Positions 38,452 to 47,040 of a stretch of DNA of 64,000 nt are shown in pieces. Source of the stretch: Phycisphaerales bacterium (lineage in GTDB: Bacteria > Planctomycetota > Phycisphaerae > Phycisphaerales > UBA1924). The notes beneath the pieces are model-generated. The model was not told the DNA's origin, searched no databases, and was given only the letters and a program-made list of their open reading frames with translations. The position numbers were made by a program, and so were the translations under genes. Numbering within the stretch: position 1 is the first letter of the stretch; every line of letters starts with the position of its first letter. The DNA is taken from contig JAJDDO010000024.1 in NCBI GenBank assembly GCA_029260265.1, positions 1,055,458 through 1,119,457 on the forward strand, read 5' to 3'.

Positions 38452-38838
38452 ATGGAACGATCTGAAATCCTTGACAAAGTCCGCGAACTGCTTGTCGACG
38501 CCCTGGCGGTCGATGATGATGAGGTCACCCCCGAAGCCACACTGATTGGTGATCTCGGCGCGGAATCCATCGACATCCTCGATATCTCCTTCAAGCTCGA
38601 ACAAGACTTCGGGTTCAAGATCGCCCAGGGCGAACTCTTCCCCGAGGGCGTCACCAAAGACCCGGACTTTGTTCAAGACGGCGTCGTGACCGAAAAAGGG
38701 CTCGAGTTACTCAAAGAGCGCGTGCCGCACTTTAATCTTGATACGCTCAAGGCCGACCCATCTGTCGAGAATGTTGCCAAGATCTTCACCGTCGATGCGT
38801 TGGTCACCTTCTGCGAACAGAAGCTGCAGACCGCCTGA
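38452..38838 (+). CDS. Long-form acyl carrier protein
   Basis: Residues 1-55 are a standard ACP core with the phosphopantetheine serine in LIGDLGAESIDILDI. The protein is 128 residues against about 78 for AcpP, because of an insertion of about 40 residues (from IAQGELFPEGVTKDPDFVQDG to VPHFNLDTLKADPS) before the last helix (FTVDALVTFCEQKL). This longer form points to a specialised lipid or polyketide pathway. A FabZ-like dehydratase gene follows after 32 bases, so the two probably work on the same acyl chain. Confidence 0.85.
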   Translation: MERSEILDKVRELLVDALAVDDDEVTPEATLIGDLGAESIDILDISFKLEQDFGFKIAQGELFPEGVTKDPDFVQDGVVTEKGLELLKERVPHFNLDTLKADPSVENVAKIFTVDALVTFCEQKLQTA

Positions 38839-38870
38839 ACAGTCCGCCAGAACCGGCGCGGGGAGTCTTC

Positions 38871-39398
38871 ATGCGATGGATGTGGATTGATCGGATTGTC
38901 GAGTTGGTGCCCGGCGAGAAGCTTGTTGCGGTCAAGCACATCTCGATGGCTGAGGAACATATCCACGAACATTTTCCATCGACCCCGAACCGAAAGCCGA
39001 TGCCGATCATGCCGATGTCGCTTGTGGTCGAGGGCATGGCGCAGACCGCGGGCGTGCTTGTCGGGCACGCGGAAGGCTTCAAGGAAAAGGTGGTGCTCGC
39101 CAAGGTCTCCAAGGCCGAACTCACCCGTGAGCCAACCCCCGGCTGCACGCTGCGGTACACGGCGATCATCGAGCAACGGACAGCGGTCGGGGCGTCGACG
39201 AAAGGGATTGTGGAGCTGATTGATCCGCAAGCAACGGCAAATTCTGCAGAGTCCGCACAGGTTATTGGTTCGATTGACCTTCTTTTTAGTCATTTGGACA
39301 ACAACATGACCGGCGTGCAGTATCCTAAAGAGAACTTCGTGTTCAGTGAGTCGTTCAAAACGCTGATGGAAACAAGTGGTATCGAAGCCGATTTTTAA
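38871..39398 (+). CDS. FabZ-like beta-hydroxyacyl-ACP dehydratase (hotdog fold)
   Basis: The 175-residue protein has DRIVELVPGEKLVAVKHIS, the active-site histidine in EEHIHEHFPS, PIMPMSLVVEGMAQTAG (catalytic Glu) and a long C-terminal part with two more strands. It is longer than FabZ (about 150) and the PIMPGVL motif is changed to PIMPMSL, so it is a divergent member, probably specific to the unusual ACP encoded just upstream. A second FabZ-like gene lies at 41670-42095 on the other strand. Confidence 0.75.
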   Translation: MRWMWIDRIVELVPGEKLVAVKHISMAEEHIHEHFPSTPNRKPMPIMPMSLVVEGMAQTAGVLVGHAEGFKEKVVLAKVSKAELTREPTPGCTLRYTAIIEQRTAVGASTKGIVELIDPQATANSAESAQVIGSIDLLFSHLDNNMTGVQYPKENFVFSESFKTLMETSGIEADF

Positions 39399-39417
39399 CA
39401 ACAGAACGAGAGAATCC

Positions 39418-39987
39418 ATGACCATTCAACCCACATTCAAAGCCGCCGCCCGTTTGGGGCTCGTTTTTGCACTCACCTCTCTCTTGGTCGGCTGCGGAGC
39501 CTGGACTCCAGACCGGGCCCACAACTCACCAGATCGCACCGTCCGCCGACCGCACACCGCGATGCGTGGACCGGCATACAAGCGATTGATCTTGACACTC
39601 AACGAGTCAAACCAGCTGAATGTCCGGGCCAACGAGTACGCTGATGCGCTCGAAGCCAGTGGCGAGGTTGACCCGATGACCCTGCTCGACGCACGCCAGC
39701 TTGCCGACGATGTCGCGCAGTTCGCTGACGATGTCGAATGGTCACTGGCCAACAACCAGCGGATGCAGTGGCACCGCTCGCGGATGGACGAGCTCTGGGA
39801 TACCCATGTTGATCTGTACCCGCAGGACGAGGCGTTCGCCGATTCGTACCGAACCAAAGACATGCGGAAGCGGTCGTTCAAGATCCAGCTCAAGCAGGCG
39901 TACAAAGAACGCTGGAACCTTGATTTCGAGAAGGCCCGTGACCAGGTCATGGAACGCCAGCGCCAAGATTTCCTCGAATCGCTCTGA
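39418..39987 (+). CDS. Hypothetical lipoprotein, helical
   Basis: The protein (189 residues) starts with a lipoprotein signal peptide (FALTSLLVGCG, lipidated Cys near residue 25). The mature part is mostly helical and highly charged, with many Asp, Glu, Arg and Gln and no known domain. The ATG at 39418 is chosen for the signal peptide; the frame begins at 39376, inside the dehydratase gene. It follows the ACP-dehydratase pair closely (19 bases), so it may be part of the same transcript. I recognise no family. Confidence 0.65.
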   Translation: MTIQPTFKAAARLGLVFALTSLLVGCGAWTPDRAHNSPDRTVRRPHTAMRGPAYKRLILTLNESNQLNVRANEYADALEASGEVDPMTLLDARQLADDVAQFADDVEWSLANNQRMQWHRSRMDELWDTHVDLYPQDEAFADSYRTKDMRKRSFKIQLKQAYKERWNLDFEKARDQVMERQRQDFLESL

Positions 39988-39998
39988 GCCGAGAACAC

Positions 39999-41663
39999 TC
40001 AGGAATCCGAACCAAGCTTTTCACGCACCAGTTGATCGAACAGATCGGCTGGTGCCTTTTTGTTTGTCCACATCTCGAACTGTGCCTCGGCTTGCTTGAC
40101 GAACATCTGCACGCCATCGATGGTGCGGAACCCGCGTTCTATGGCAGCCTTGAGCATCGGGGTCTCGATCGGGTTGTAGACCGTATCAAAAAACACGGTT
40201 TCCGGCGGGAGCGTCATGTCTGGGATGGGGATGGAAAGCCCCTCGGGGTCCGGGCCGCCGGTCATGCCGATTGGGGTGCAGTTGATGTACAGATCGCATT
40301 CTTGTTCGATTGCTTGATCCAGCGTGATCGCGTTGATGCTCGATCGAGCGTGAATGGTCTTGCCGTTGGTAACTTCCTTTGCGAGATCAGCAGCTCTTGA
40401 ATGATTTCGGTTTGCAACAAAGATGACGCACCCTTGTTCATACAGACCATGAGCGGCTCCTCTAGCCACGCCACCTGCCCCGATCAGCATGACTCTCAAC
40501 CCCTGGGTTGAAGGGTAGAGCTCTCGAACAGTCTCAAGGATTGCAAAGGTATCCGTGTTCTCGGGATGCGGACTGTAGAGCGTCCGTATCAGTGAACCCT
40601 CATACTCATACTCATCGACTTCAAAGACCAGAGTATTTGCCGCTTGATGGATAGTGGCGAATGATGCAGTACAATCGAGAACGGGGAAAACGCATACAAG
40701 ATTCTCTTTGTGAGGGATCGTCACGCTGGCACCCGCAAGTTCCAATGATGAATCAATCAAAGCAAGCATCGTCGCCTTGAACGATTCATAGCTCCCCTCG
40801 ACCGGCATCGGCACATACACCCCGTTCCACCCGACCGCCTCAAACCCCGCGTTGTGCACGAGCGGCGACATTGACTGCGTCACCGGCCATCCGATGATGC
40901 CGTAGACCTTGGTGTCCTTGTTGATCTTGCGGAACCGGTAGAGCTTGATGAGTTCTTCGATAGTCGGCTGCCCGGGCGCGGTCTGGGATTCGTCATGCAG
41001 CGTTGCGAAGGTCAGCAGCCCGCCGAACTTGGGCGCGAGCACCCGGCTCATCAATCCGAACTCGCCCATGCACAACGCGATCATCGGCTTCTGACGCTGG
41101 GCGAGCAGCTCAAACATCTCGAGGTTGTCACGGATGCTGCGAGCGCGGTACGCGACCTTCATCACGCTGCACGCTTTCTCGTCCTGCATGGCGAGGATCT
41201 TGCGCGTGAGGTCCGATGGGCGTTGCTCAAAGTCGTGGGTAGAGAGGATCAGCCGTGTGCTGAGGGTGCGTTTCTGCTTGGGATGGTCCACCGCGAGGTT
41301 GATTTTCTGGCGGATATTCTTCGAGCGTGTGTAGGTCGCCAGCTCGACATCGATGTATGCCGGCGGATGATCGGAGGTGCCCAGAGCCTCGAACATACTG
41401 ACACGCTCATCGTCATCGCCGTGGTACTCGCCGCCCTCCCAGTGCGGTCGGCAGGTGACGACGCACGGCAGCGGCGAGGCCTTGACGAGATCGAGAATCC
41501 GATCAATCCGATCCTGAAGCAGATCCGTTGAATCTTCTTGGTCCTCGAAATACACATCAATCCGGAACTCGACCATGTCCGCGCCGTGCTCGGCGGCAAG
41601 GATCGCGTCGCGAATAGCTTCGTCGTGGGTCTCGACCATCAAGGGCACACAAATCATGGTCAT
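39999..41663 (-). CDS. aroDE: Bifunctional 3-dehydroquinate dehydratase / shikimate dehydrogenase (AroD-AroE fusion)
   Basis: The 554 residues join two enzymes of the shikimate pathway. Residues 1-225 are a type I dehydroquinase: EFRIDVYFED, the active-site His in ILSTHDFEQ and the Schiff-base Lys in VMKVAYRA. Residues 250-554 are AroE: GWPVTQSMSPLVHNAGF (substrate serines), VTIPHKE with the catalytic Lys, AANTLV, an ENTDTF segment, the NADP site IGAGGVARGAAHGL, NRNHSRA and NCTPIGM. The same order is known in plants and in some planctomycetes and chlamydiae. It lies six bases after a FabZ-like gene. Confidence 0.93.
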   Translation of the reverse strand: MTMICVPLMVETHDEAIRDAILAAEHGADMVEFRIDVYFEDQEDSTDLLQDRIDRILDLVKASPLPCVVTCRPHWEGGEYHGDDDERVSMFEALGTSDHPPAYIDVELATYTRSKNIRQKINLAVDHPKQKRTLSTRLILSTHDFEQRPSDLTRKILAMQDEKACSVMKVAYRARSIRDNLEMFELLAQRQKPMIALCMGEFGLMSRVLAPKFGGLLTFATLHDESQTAPGQPTIEELIKLYRFRKINKDTKVYGIIGWPVTQSMSPLVHNAGFEAVGWNGVYVPMPVEGSYESFKATMLALIDSSLELAGASVTIPHKENLVCVFPVLDCTASFATIHQAANTLVFEVDEYEYEGSLIRTLYSPHPENTDTFAILETVRELYPSTQGLRVMLIGAGGVARGAAHGLYEQGCVIFVANRNHSRAADLAKEVTNGKTIHARSSINAITLDQAIEQECDLYINCTPIGMTGGPDPEGLSIPIPDMTLPPETVFFDTVYNPIETPMLKAAIERGFRTIDGVQMFVKQAEAQFEMWTNKKAPADLFDQLVREKLGSDS

Positions 41664-41669
41664 GGGTGT

Positions 41670-42095
41670 TTATCCGGCGGTGGGGGTGAGTACTGCTGGG
41701 CGGAGGGTAAGCCGACCAGAACAGGCGACGGGCAACTCGGCGGATGGGTCCTCGCCGGGCTCTATGAGCCGGACATCACCCTTGAGGTCGATCGAGCCGT
41801 CGTCGTTGTCCTTGAGTTTTTTCATGATGATCCGGATGGTCGCTCCGGGGCGGACGAAGGTGCCATATTTGAGGGCGCGGGCTCTGCACAGCACCCACGG
41901 AACCTTGGCGGCGTCCTCCGGGTCGATGAGCCTGCGGGACGCCTGGGTCATCGCTTCGAGCATCATGACGCCGGGCAAGACCGGGAAGGTGGGGAAGTGG
42001 TCCTGGAGGTATTCCTCGGCGTTGGAAACATGCTTGATCGCGATGATCTGGTCATCGGATTGTTCGAGTACGCGGTCGATCAGGGTGAAGTGCAT
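41670..42095 (-). CDS. FabZ-like beta-hydroxyacyl-ACP dehydratase (second copy)
   Basis: The 141-residue hotdog protein has DRVLEQSDDQIIAIKHVSNAEEYLQDHFPTFPVLPGVMMLEAMTQASR: the catalytic His in DHFP and Glu in MLEAMTQ are both kept. It is closer to ordinary FabZ in length and motif than the gene at 38871. FabZ removes water from 3-hydroxyacyl-ACP in fatty-acid synthesis. The start at 42095 is chosen to match the family. It is followed after six bases by aroDE on the same strand and faces the recO start across a 47-base gap. Confidence 0.8.
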   Translation of the reverse strand: MHFTLIDRVLEQSDDQIIAIKHVSNAEEYLQDHFPTFPVLPGVMMLEAMTQASRRLIDPEDAAKVPWVLCRARALKYGTFVRPGATIRIIMKKLKDNDDGSIDLKGDVRLIEPGEDPSAELPVACSGRLTLRPAVLTPTAG

Positions 42096-42142
42096 GGATG
42101 AGTATATGCTGGGCTCATGCGTTTGCGTGCATATCGTCACAG

Positions 42143-42907
42143 ATGCCCGGTGTGAGAGATATCGCGATATGTGTGCGCCATTGGGATTGGTCGGAGACCT
42201 CCCAGACGCTCTCGCTGATGACCCGCGAGCATGGGCTGCTGCGGTGCCTTGCCAAAGGGTCCAAGCGTGAGAAGAGCGCGTTTTCGGGCGGGCTGGAGCT
42301 CTGCACGCTCGGCGGGTTTAATGCGATTGTCAAGCCGAACACCGAGTTGGCCCTGCTGACCTCGTGGGATCTTCAAGATCCGATGCCGATGGTTCGCCGA
42401 ACAAGCGAGCGGTTTAACGCGTGCATGTACGCGATCGATCTGATCCCGCGGCTGATCCTTGATCACGATCCGCATCCCGAGGTGTTTGATGCTTTATTGG
42501 CGTTGCTTGAAACAATCGGAGGCATGGAGCCGTGCGATCGGGGTGTACCGATCCTCTCAGTGTTGGTGTGGTATCAATGGCAACTGCTGGTGCACACCGG
42601 TTCCAAGCCCGAACTGCATGTTGATGTTCGAACCGGCGAAGAGATCGAGCACGCCAAGGTCTATGGGTTCCAGACCCATCACGCGGGCGTGACTGTGGAC
42701 CCCGGATCTCAAACCACCGATGGGCTGGTCCGTGTGCGGGCACGAACCATCGAGGTCCTCCGTGCGTTGGACGGCGGGGCTGGGTTTGAGGATTTTTTGG
42801 GGTATCAGCGGGGTGAACTCGAGCGGAGCGGTCGGCTTCTTGGGTTGTGTCTTGCGACGATCATCGGGAATGAGTCGGCTGCTTTTCGGGTCGTTTACCC
42901 CGGTTAG
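42143..42907 (+). CDS. recO: DNA repair protein RecO
   Basis: RecO loads RecA on single-stranded DNA with RecR. The 254 residues show the N-terminal OB fold (AICVRHWDWSETSQTLSLMTREHGLLRCLAKGSKREKSAFSGGLEL) and a helical C-terminal part with a partner-binding region. No zinc finger of four cysteines is evident. The ATG at 42143 is chosen because the OB-fold strand follows directly. recR and recF are not in the window. Confidence 0.85.
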   Translation: MPGVRDIAICVRHWDWSETSQTLSLMTREHGLLRCLAKGSKREKSAFSGGLELCTLGGFNAIVKPNTELALLTSWDLQDPMPMVRRTSERFNACMYAIDLIPRLILDHDPHPEVFDALLALLETIGGMEPCDRGVPILSVLVWYQWQLLVHTGSKPELHVDVRTGEEIEHAKVYGFQTHHAGVTVDPGSQTTDGLVRVRARTIEVLRALDGGAGFEDFLGYQRGELERSGRLLGLCLATIIGNESAAFRVVYPG

Positions 42908-43034
42908 TCGGGTTGTGTTCGTAGGTATTGTCTCTCGATCTACGCGCCCCGCTTATCTGGCTTGCGGTGCATGCCGATAGATGCTTCGGAGACCTCATCG
43001 CTGATGGATCGGCCTTGGGGAAAGCTCTTGAAAT

Positions 43035-44558
43035 ATGAAGATCGGTATGGATACTGAACTGATGGCTGAAATCTTGAGTTGCCCCGCGCTCCCGTCGCTT
43101 CCTGCGGTCGCGGTCAAGGTCTTGGAACTCACCGCAGACCCCGATGTCAAGATCGATGAACTCGCTAAGCAGATTCAAAACGACCAAGCGCTCTCGACCA
43201 AGATCCTCCGCACCGTCAACTCAAGCTTTTATGGACTCCGCAAGCGGTGTGCATCGATTGAGAAGGCGCTGGTGTATCTCGGGCTTGGCCCGGTGAAGAG
43301 CTTGGTGCTCGGATTCTCGCTCGTTTCGACGCTTGATGAATCCTATGACGATCGATTTGATTACATGGACTATTGGCAACGCGGTCTTCATACCGCGATC
43401 GCTGGGAAGATTATCGCGGAAGCGACCGGGTCGGACGATATCGCCGACGAGATCTTCCTTGCCGGCTTGTTTCAAGACATCGGCATGGTGGCGATGTACA
43501 AGACCATTGGGTACGAATACCTCGAAGTGGTCGAGAAGACCGATGGCGTGCACAGCAAACTCGCAAAGCATGAACTCGATGCATTCGAGCTTCAGCACCA
43601 GGATGTTGGTGCGGCACTTGCTGAGAAATGGCGGCTCCCAGAAGAGATCGTTATCCCGGTGAAGTTCCACCAACGCCCGACGGCATGCCCGACCGACTAC
43701 TCCAAGGCTGCACGATGCGTGGCGCTCGCCAATCTTGTGCATTCGGTCTTGGTCTCTGATGATCCGACGCAACCACTCCGCGAGGCATACAAACGGGGCG
43801 AGACCTGGCTTGGGCTGAGCGAGTCTCAGCTCGATGAGATCCTGCTCTCCGCGGGGGAATCAGCGCGTGAACTCGCATCGATCTTTGATCTTGATATTGG
43901 CGCGATCCCGCTCGCCGAGGATGTGCTCGCCAAGGCCGATCGGCAGCTCATCGAGCTGTCCAAGGATCAGAAGATCGAGAGCTATGCCGCCAAAGAACTC
44001 AGCAGCCTGCTTGTTGGCGAAGAGGGGATGGATCCGGTCACTGGAATCTTTACCCGCGATGGATTCAACCAAGCGGTCCGCCAGGCATTCCTCAAGGGTG
44101 CAACCGGGGAGATCGATCTGACGGTTGTTCAACTCATGCTCACGGGTCTTGATGAGTTGAGCAGCGCGATGGGTGACGAGCCGCACGACGAGGTGGTCAT
44201 CGGAACGACCGTGATGCTCCTGAAACACTTCGAGCCAATGGGCGGCGTGGTGTGCCGGCTTGGGGACGCGGTGTTTGCGGTTGTGCTCCCTCAGGTTAGC
44301 CGGCGCGATGCAACGCGGACCGCCGATGAATGCTGTTCAGAGTTTAGTAGAATGCTCACTGGATGGTTGCCCGACATCGATGGCGTCCAGGAGATGATCA
44401 AAATGAGCATCGGAATTTCAACCCTCGACACAGACTCGCGTGGTGTGCTCAAGACCCCAGAGCTGCTTGTTACCGCAGCGGGGCGTGCAGTCCAGGCGGC
44501 CAAACTCGTCAACGGTTCAGCCGTGCGTGCGTTTATTCCACGCAAAAATGCCGCCTAA
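43035..44558 (+). CDS. HDOD-domain signalling protein with degenerate GGDEF domain
   Basis: Residues 8-215 are an HDOD domain: LPSLPAVAVKVLELTADPDVKIDELAKQIQNDQALSTKILRTVNSSFYGL, an LVYLGLGPVKSLVLGFSLV helix and LAGLFQDIGMV. After a linker, residues 330-500 follow the layout of a GGDEF domain (DPVTGIFTRDGFNQAVRQAF; a five-stranded sheet), but the catalytic GG(D/E)EF is RLGDAVF, so cyclic-di-GMP synthesis is not expected. It may bind a nucleotide or dimerise. It is probably a cytoplasmic signalling hub. The neighbours (recO, an M16 peptidase) do not suggest a pathway. Confidence 0.85.
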   Translation: MKIGMDTELMAEILSCPALPSLPAVAVKVLELTADPDVKIDELAKQIQNDQALSTKILRTVNSSFYGLRKRCASIEKALVYLGLGPVKSLVLGFSLVSTLDESYDDRFDYMDYWQRGLHTAIAGKIIAEATGSDDIADEIFLAGLFQDIGMVAMYKTIGYEYLEVVEKTDGVHSKLAKHELDAFELQHQDVGAALAEKWRLPEEIVIPVKFHQRPTACPTDYSKAARCVALANLVHSVLVSDDPTQPLREAYKRGETWLGLSESQLDEILLSAGESARELASIFDLDIGAIPLAEDVLAKADRQLIELSKDQKIESYAAKELSSLLVGEEGMDPVTGIFTRDGFNQAVRQAFLKGATGEIDLTVVQLMLTGLDELSSAMGDEPHDEVVIGTTVMLLKHFEPMGGVVCRLGDAVFAVVLPQVSRRDATRTADECCSEFSRMLTGWLPDIDGVQEMIKMSIGISTLDTDSRGVLKTPELLVTAAGRAVQAAKLVNGSAVRAFIPRKNAA

Positions 44559-44573
44559 AATCACCTTTGTTTA

Positions 44574-45797
44574 TCACTCCGACGGAAGCATCTTGCCGAT
44601 TGTGCACGCATCAAGCGGGTATCGATCGCAGAGCGATCGCAAATCGTTGACGCTCACACGCCCGATCTGCTCAAGCTCATCTGCAAGCGGGATGTATTGC
44701 CCGGTCATGGTCCACAGGCGACCAAGGCGCTGCATCCGATCGCTCGGGCGTTCAGACCCAAGCGTGGACGCGGTGACCATCTTTGATCGAAGTTTTTCGA
44801 GGTCCGATTCGTCAAGTGAATCTCGCAGAGAGCTGATCTCTCTGCTCATCGCATCCCAGATCGCATCGAGTTTCTCTGGGTCCCCAGAAGCGTAGAGGAA
44901 GAAATCGCCGCACCCATCGAGCCCGTCGTACGCCGCCTGCGCTTCTTCTGCGAGCCCGGTCTCGATCAACGCCCAGTGGAGGCGTGAGTTATCCGCGCCG
45001 CCCAGGATCTGCGCGAGCAATGCCGCTGCGTATCGCTGATCATCCGTGACGCTCGGTGCATCGCAGAGGGCGATGAGGTACCCGCGGTTGACCCGCTCAT
45101 CGCGGATTGTGAACGGCTCTTGGGCGGTTGCTGGCTTGGTTGTATCGCGGGCGGGGCGCGTTGTTTGCCACGAGCCGCAGAGGGTGTTGATCTGGTCCAC
45201 ACATGCATCGAAATCGAGCTTGCCCGCAAGGGCGACGACGGTGTTGTCTGCGGAGTAGCGTGTATTGAAGTACTCAGCCATCGAATCGCGTGACATCGCT
45301 TTGATTGAATCCGGAGTTCCCAGCACGCGATGGGCGAGCCCGTGGGTGCCGTAGTGGCGTTCGACACATGATTCATACAGAACCCAGAACGGGTTGTCGG
45401 CGTACATTGCAATCTCTTCAAGAATGACATTCTTCTCGGTGTCAAAGTCGCTCTCTCGAAGGGCCGGGCGCATCATGGTGCCGAGCATGTCGGTCGCTGC
45501 AGTCAGTTTTTCGGGCAAGACATGGGCGTAGAAGCAGGTCATCTCCCGCGAGGTGTAGGCATTGTTGTTCGCGCCGATATCATCGAATCCGCGATTGATC
45601 GCATCGGCGTCGAGTTGCTCAGTCCCCTTGAACATCATGTGCTCAAGAAAATGGGAGACACCCATCAGGTTTGTCTGCTCATCGCGTGCGCCGGCTTTGA
45701 CAAAGAAACCCGCAGCAGCAGAATGGGCGGATGGATCGATCTCGGCGATGATGGCCATGCCGTTGTCGAGGGTTGATTGCTTGAAGTTGACACTCAT
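44574..45797 (-). CDS. M16-family zinc metallopeptidase
   Basis: The zinc site HxxEH is in GVSHFLEHMMFKGTE (about residues 48-52), with the third ligand in VILEEIAMYADNP. The rest follows single-chain processing-peptidase-like M16 proteins (407 residues, an active and an inactive half: LAGKLDFDACVDQ, DERVNRGYLIALCDAPS). No signal peptide is seen, so it is cytosolic. Substrates are unknown; relatives degrade short peptides or process precursors. Its start overlaps the end of thiD2E by four bases (ATGA), suggesting coupled translation. Confidence 0.88.
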   Translation of the reverse strand: MSVNFKQSTLDNGMAIIAEIDPSAHSAAAGFFVKAGARDEQTNLMGVSHFLEHMMFKGTEQLDADAINRGFDDIGANNNAYTSREMTCFYAHVLPEKLTAATDMLGTMMRPALRESDFDTEKNVILEEIAMYADNPFWVLYESCVERHYGTHGLAHRVLGTPDSIKAMSRDSMAEYFNTRYSADNTVVALAGKLDFDACVDQINTLCGSWQTTRPARDTTKPATAQEPFTIRDERVNRGYLIALCDAPSVTDDQRYAAALLAQILGGADNSRLHWALIETGLAEEAQAAYDGLDGCGDFFLYASGDPEKLDAIWDAMSREISSLRDSLDESDLEKLRSKMVTASTLGSERPSDRMQRLGRLWTMTGQYIPLADELEQIGRVSVNDLRSLCDRYPLDACTIGKMLPSE

Positions 45798-46897
45798 GCA
45801 CGGAGTGTAGGTGCCGAGAGGCGCTCAACAAGTTTCTGACAGACGGACTTTGGATCTTCACTCCCGCATACTGCGGCACTTACCGCCACGCCCCGGCACC
45901 CGATGTCCGTCAACTCAGACACATTGTCTGGCGTGATCCCGCTGATCGCGAGATGAGGAACATGCGCGGTACGAGGCTCGGCAATGAATGCCCGGATGAG
46001 CTCGCAACCAGAATGATTCGGCTTGGGCTTGGTCAAAGATGGGAAAATCGGACCGAGCCCGCATGAGTCCGCCCCATTTTCAATCGCCACGAGTGCATCG
46101 TCAATCGACGAGCAGGTCCGCCCAATCCATCGCGCCGGGCCCAGTATCTGGCGTGCTGCAGCGGTAGGAAGGTCACCCCTTCCGAGGTGAATGCCGTCGG
46201 CATTGGCGAGTCTGGCGATGCCGACATGATCGTTGACGATGACATCAACCCCCACACCGCGGCAGGTTTCAACCAATCGTGAGCAGTGTTCAAGCAGCTG
46301 TGAATCCGTCATGGCTTTCTCGCGAATCTGAATGCAATCAGCCCCGCCTTCAACAGCAAGCTTGATCAGCTCTGAACACGAAAACTGGGTGCACAACTTC
46401 TCGGTCACCAGCACACACAGCTTCCACTGCGGGCATGGTGGCGCGAGACGAAGGACCAACCGTTTTTCAAGCTCATAGACGGTGTAACGCAGAGTCTCGA
46501 AGACTCGTGCGTCGGCACCAATCGCTTTGGAGACTTCTTCGATGACCCGCAATGCCTCACCAACGCGCTTTGCGGCGGCGACCACGATGCTCGCGAGCCC
46601 ATTTTCACGGTTCTGTTCAAGCGCGGTCGTGATGCCTGTGCCGACATCGCCCGGGGTGTCTCTCGAAGCGAGGAGGTCAAACTCGGAAATGGGGAGGGCA
46701 CCGATTGCTGCTCGCATACGGTGCCGAGCAACCTTGCACTGTTCGGCGAGCGATTGGTCATCGAGCGCGAATCGAGCAGCATCTTCCATCATCCGGAGCC
46801 CCTCGCGGGCACGGTTGGCGTTGGCATCAACTATGCGAGCTGCGTGGTCCACGGGCAGGATTCCTTTGGGGAACAACGGACGATCCAGACCAACCAT
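45794..46897 (-). CDS. thiE: ThiD2-ThiE fusion: HMP-phosphate kinase / thiamine-phosphate synthase
   Basis: Residues 20-165 match the ThiD2 domain (ARIVDANANRAREGLRMMEDAARFALDD, LLASRDTPGDVGTG, RVIEEVSKAIG), described as a strictly monofunctional HMP-phosphate kinase often fused to ThiE. Residues 175-367 are a ThiE barrel: IQIREKAMTD, VIVNDHVGIARLANADGIHLGRGDLP, IGRTCSS, GADSCGLGPIFPSLTKP and a LAISGITPDNV strand. It would make HMP-PP and join it with the thiazole to thiamine phosphate. The ATG at 46897 is chosen; a TTG at 46918 is possible. The M16 gene follows with an ATGA overlap. Confidence 0.85.
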   Translation of the reverse strand: MVGLDRPLFPKGILPVDHAARIVDANANRAREGLRMMEDAARFALDDQSLAEQCKVARHRMRAAIGALPISEFDLLASRDTPGDVGTGITTALEQNRENGLASIVVAAAKRVGEALRVIEEVSKAIGADARVFETLRYTVYELEKRLVLRLAPPCPQWKLCVLVTEKLCTQFSCSELIKLAVEGGADCIQIREKAMTDSQLLEHCSRLVETCRGVGVDVIVNDHVGIARLANADGIHLGRGDLPTAAARQILGPARWIGRTCSSIDDALVAIENGADSCGLGPIFPSLTKPKPNHSGCELIRAFIAEPRTAHVPHLAISGITPDNVSELTDIGCRGVAVSAAVCGSEDPKSVCQKLVERLSAPTLRA

Positions 46898-47040
46898 AGG
46901 AGGCAAAGAGCGTTGCAAACCAGTGGTTTACAGTCATTGGATGCGACAGAAGTGTCTGGACGGGATACAGTCGATGTTCCTAAAGTGGCAGCAGCGAGCT
47001 GATCCAGCTTCCAAGTCCTGCCCGTGTGGGGAACCACGAG

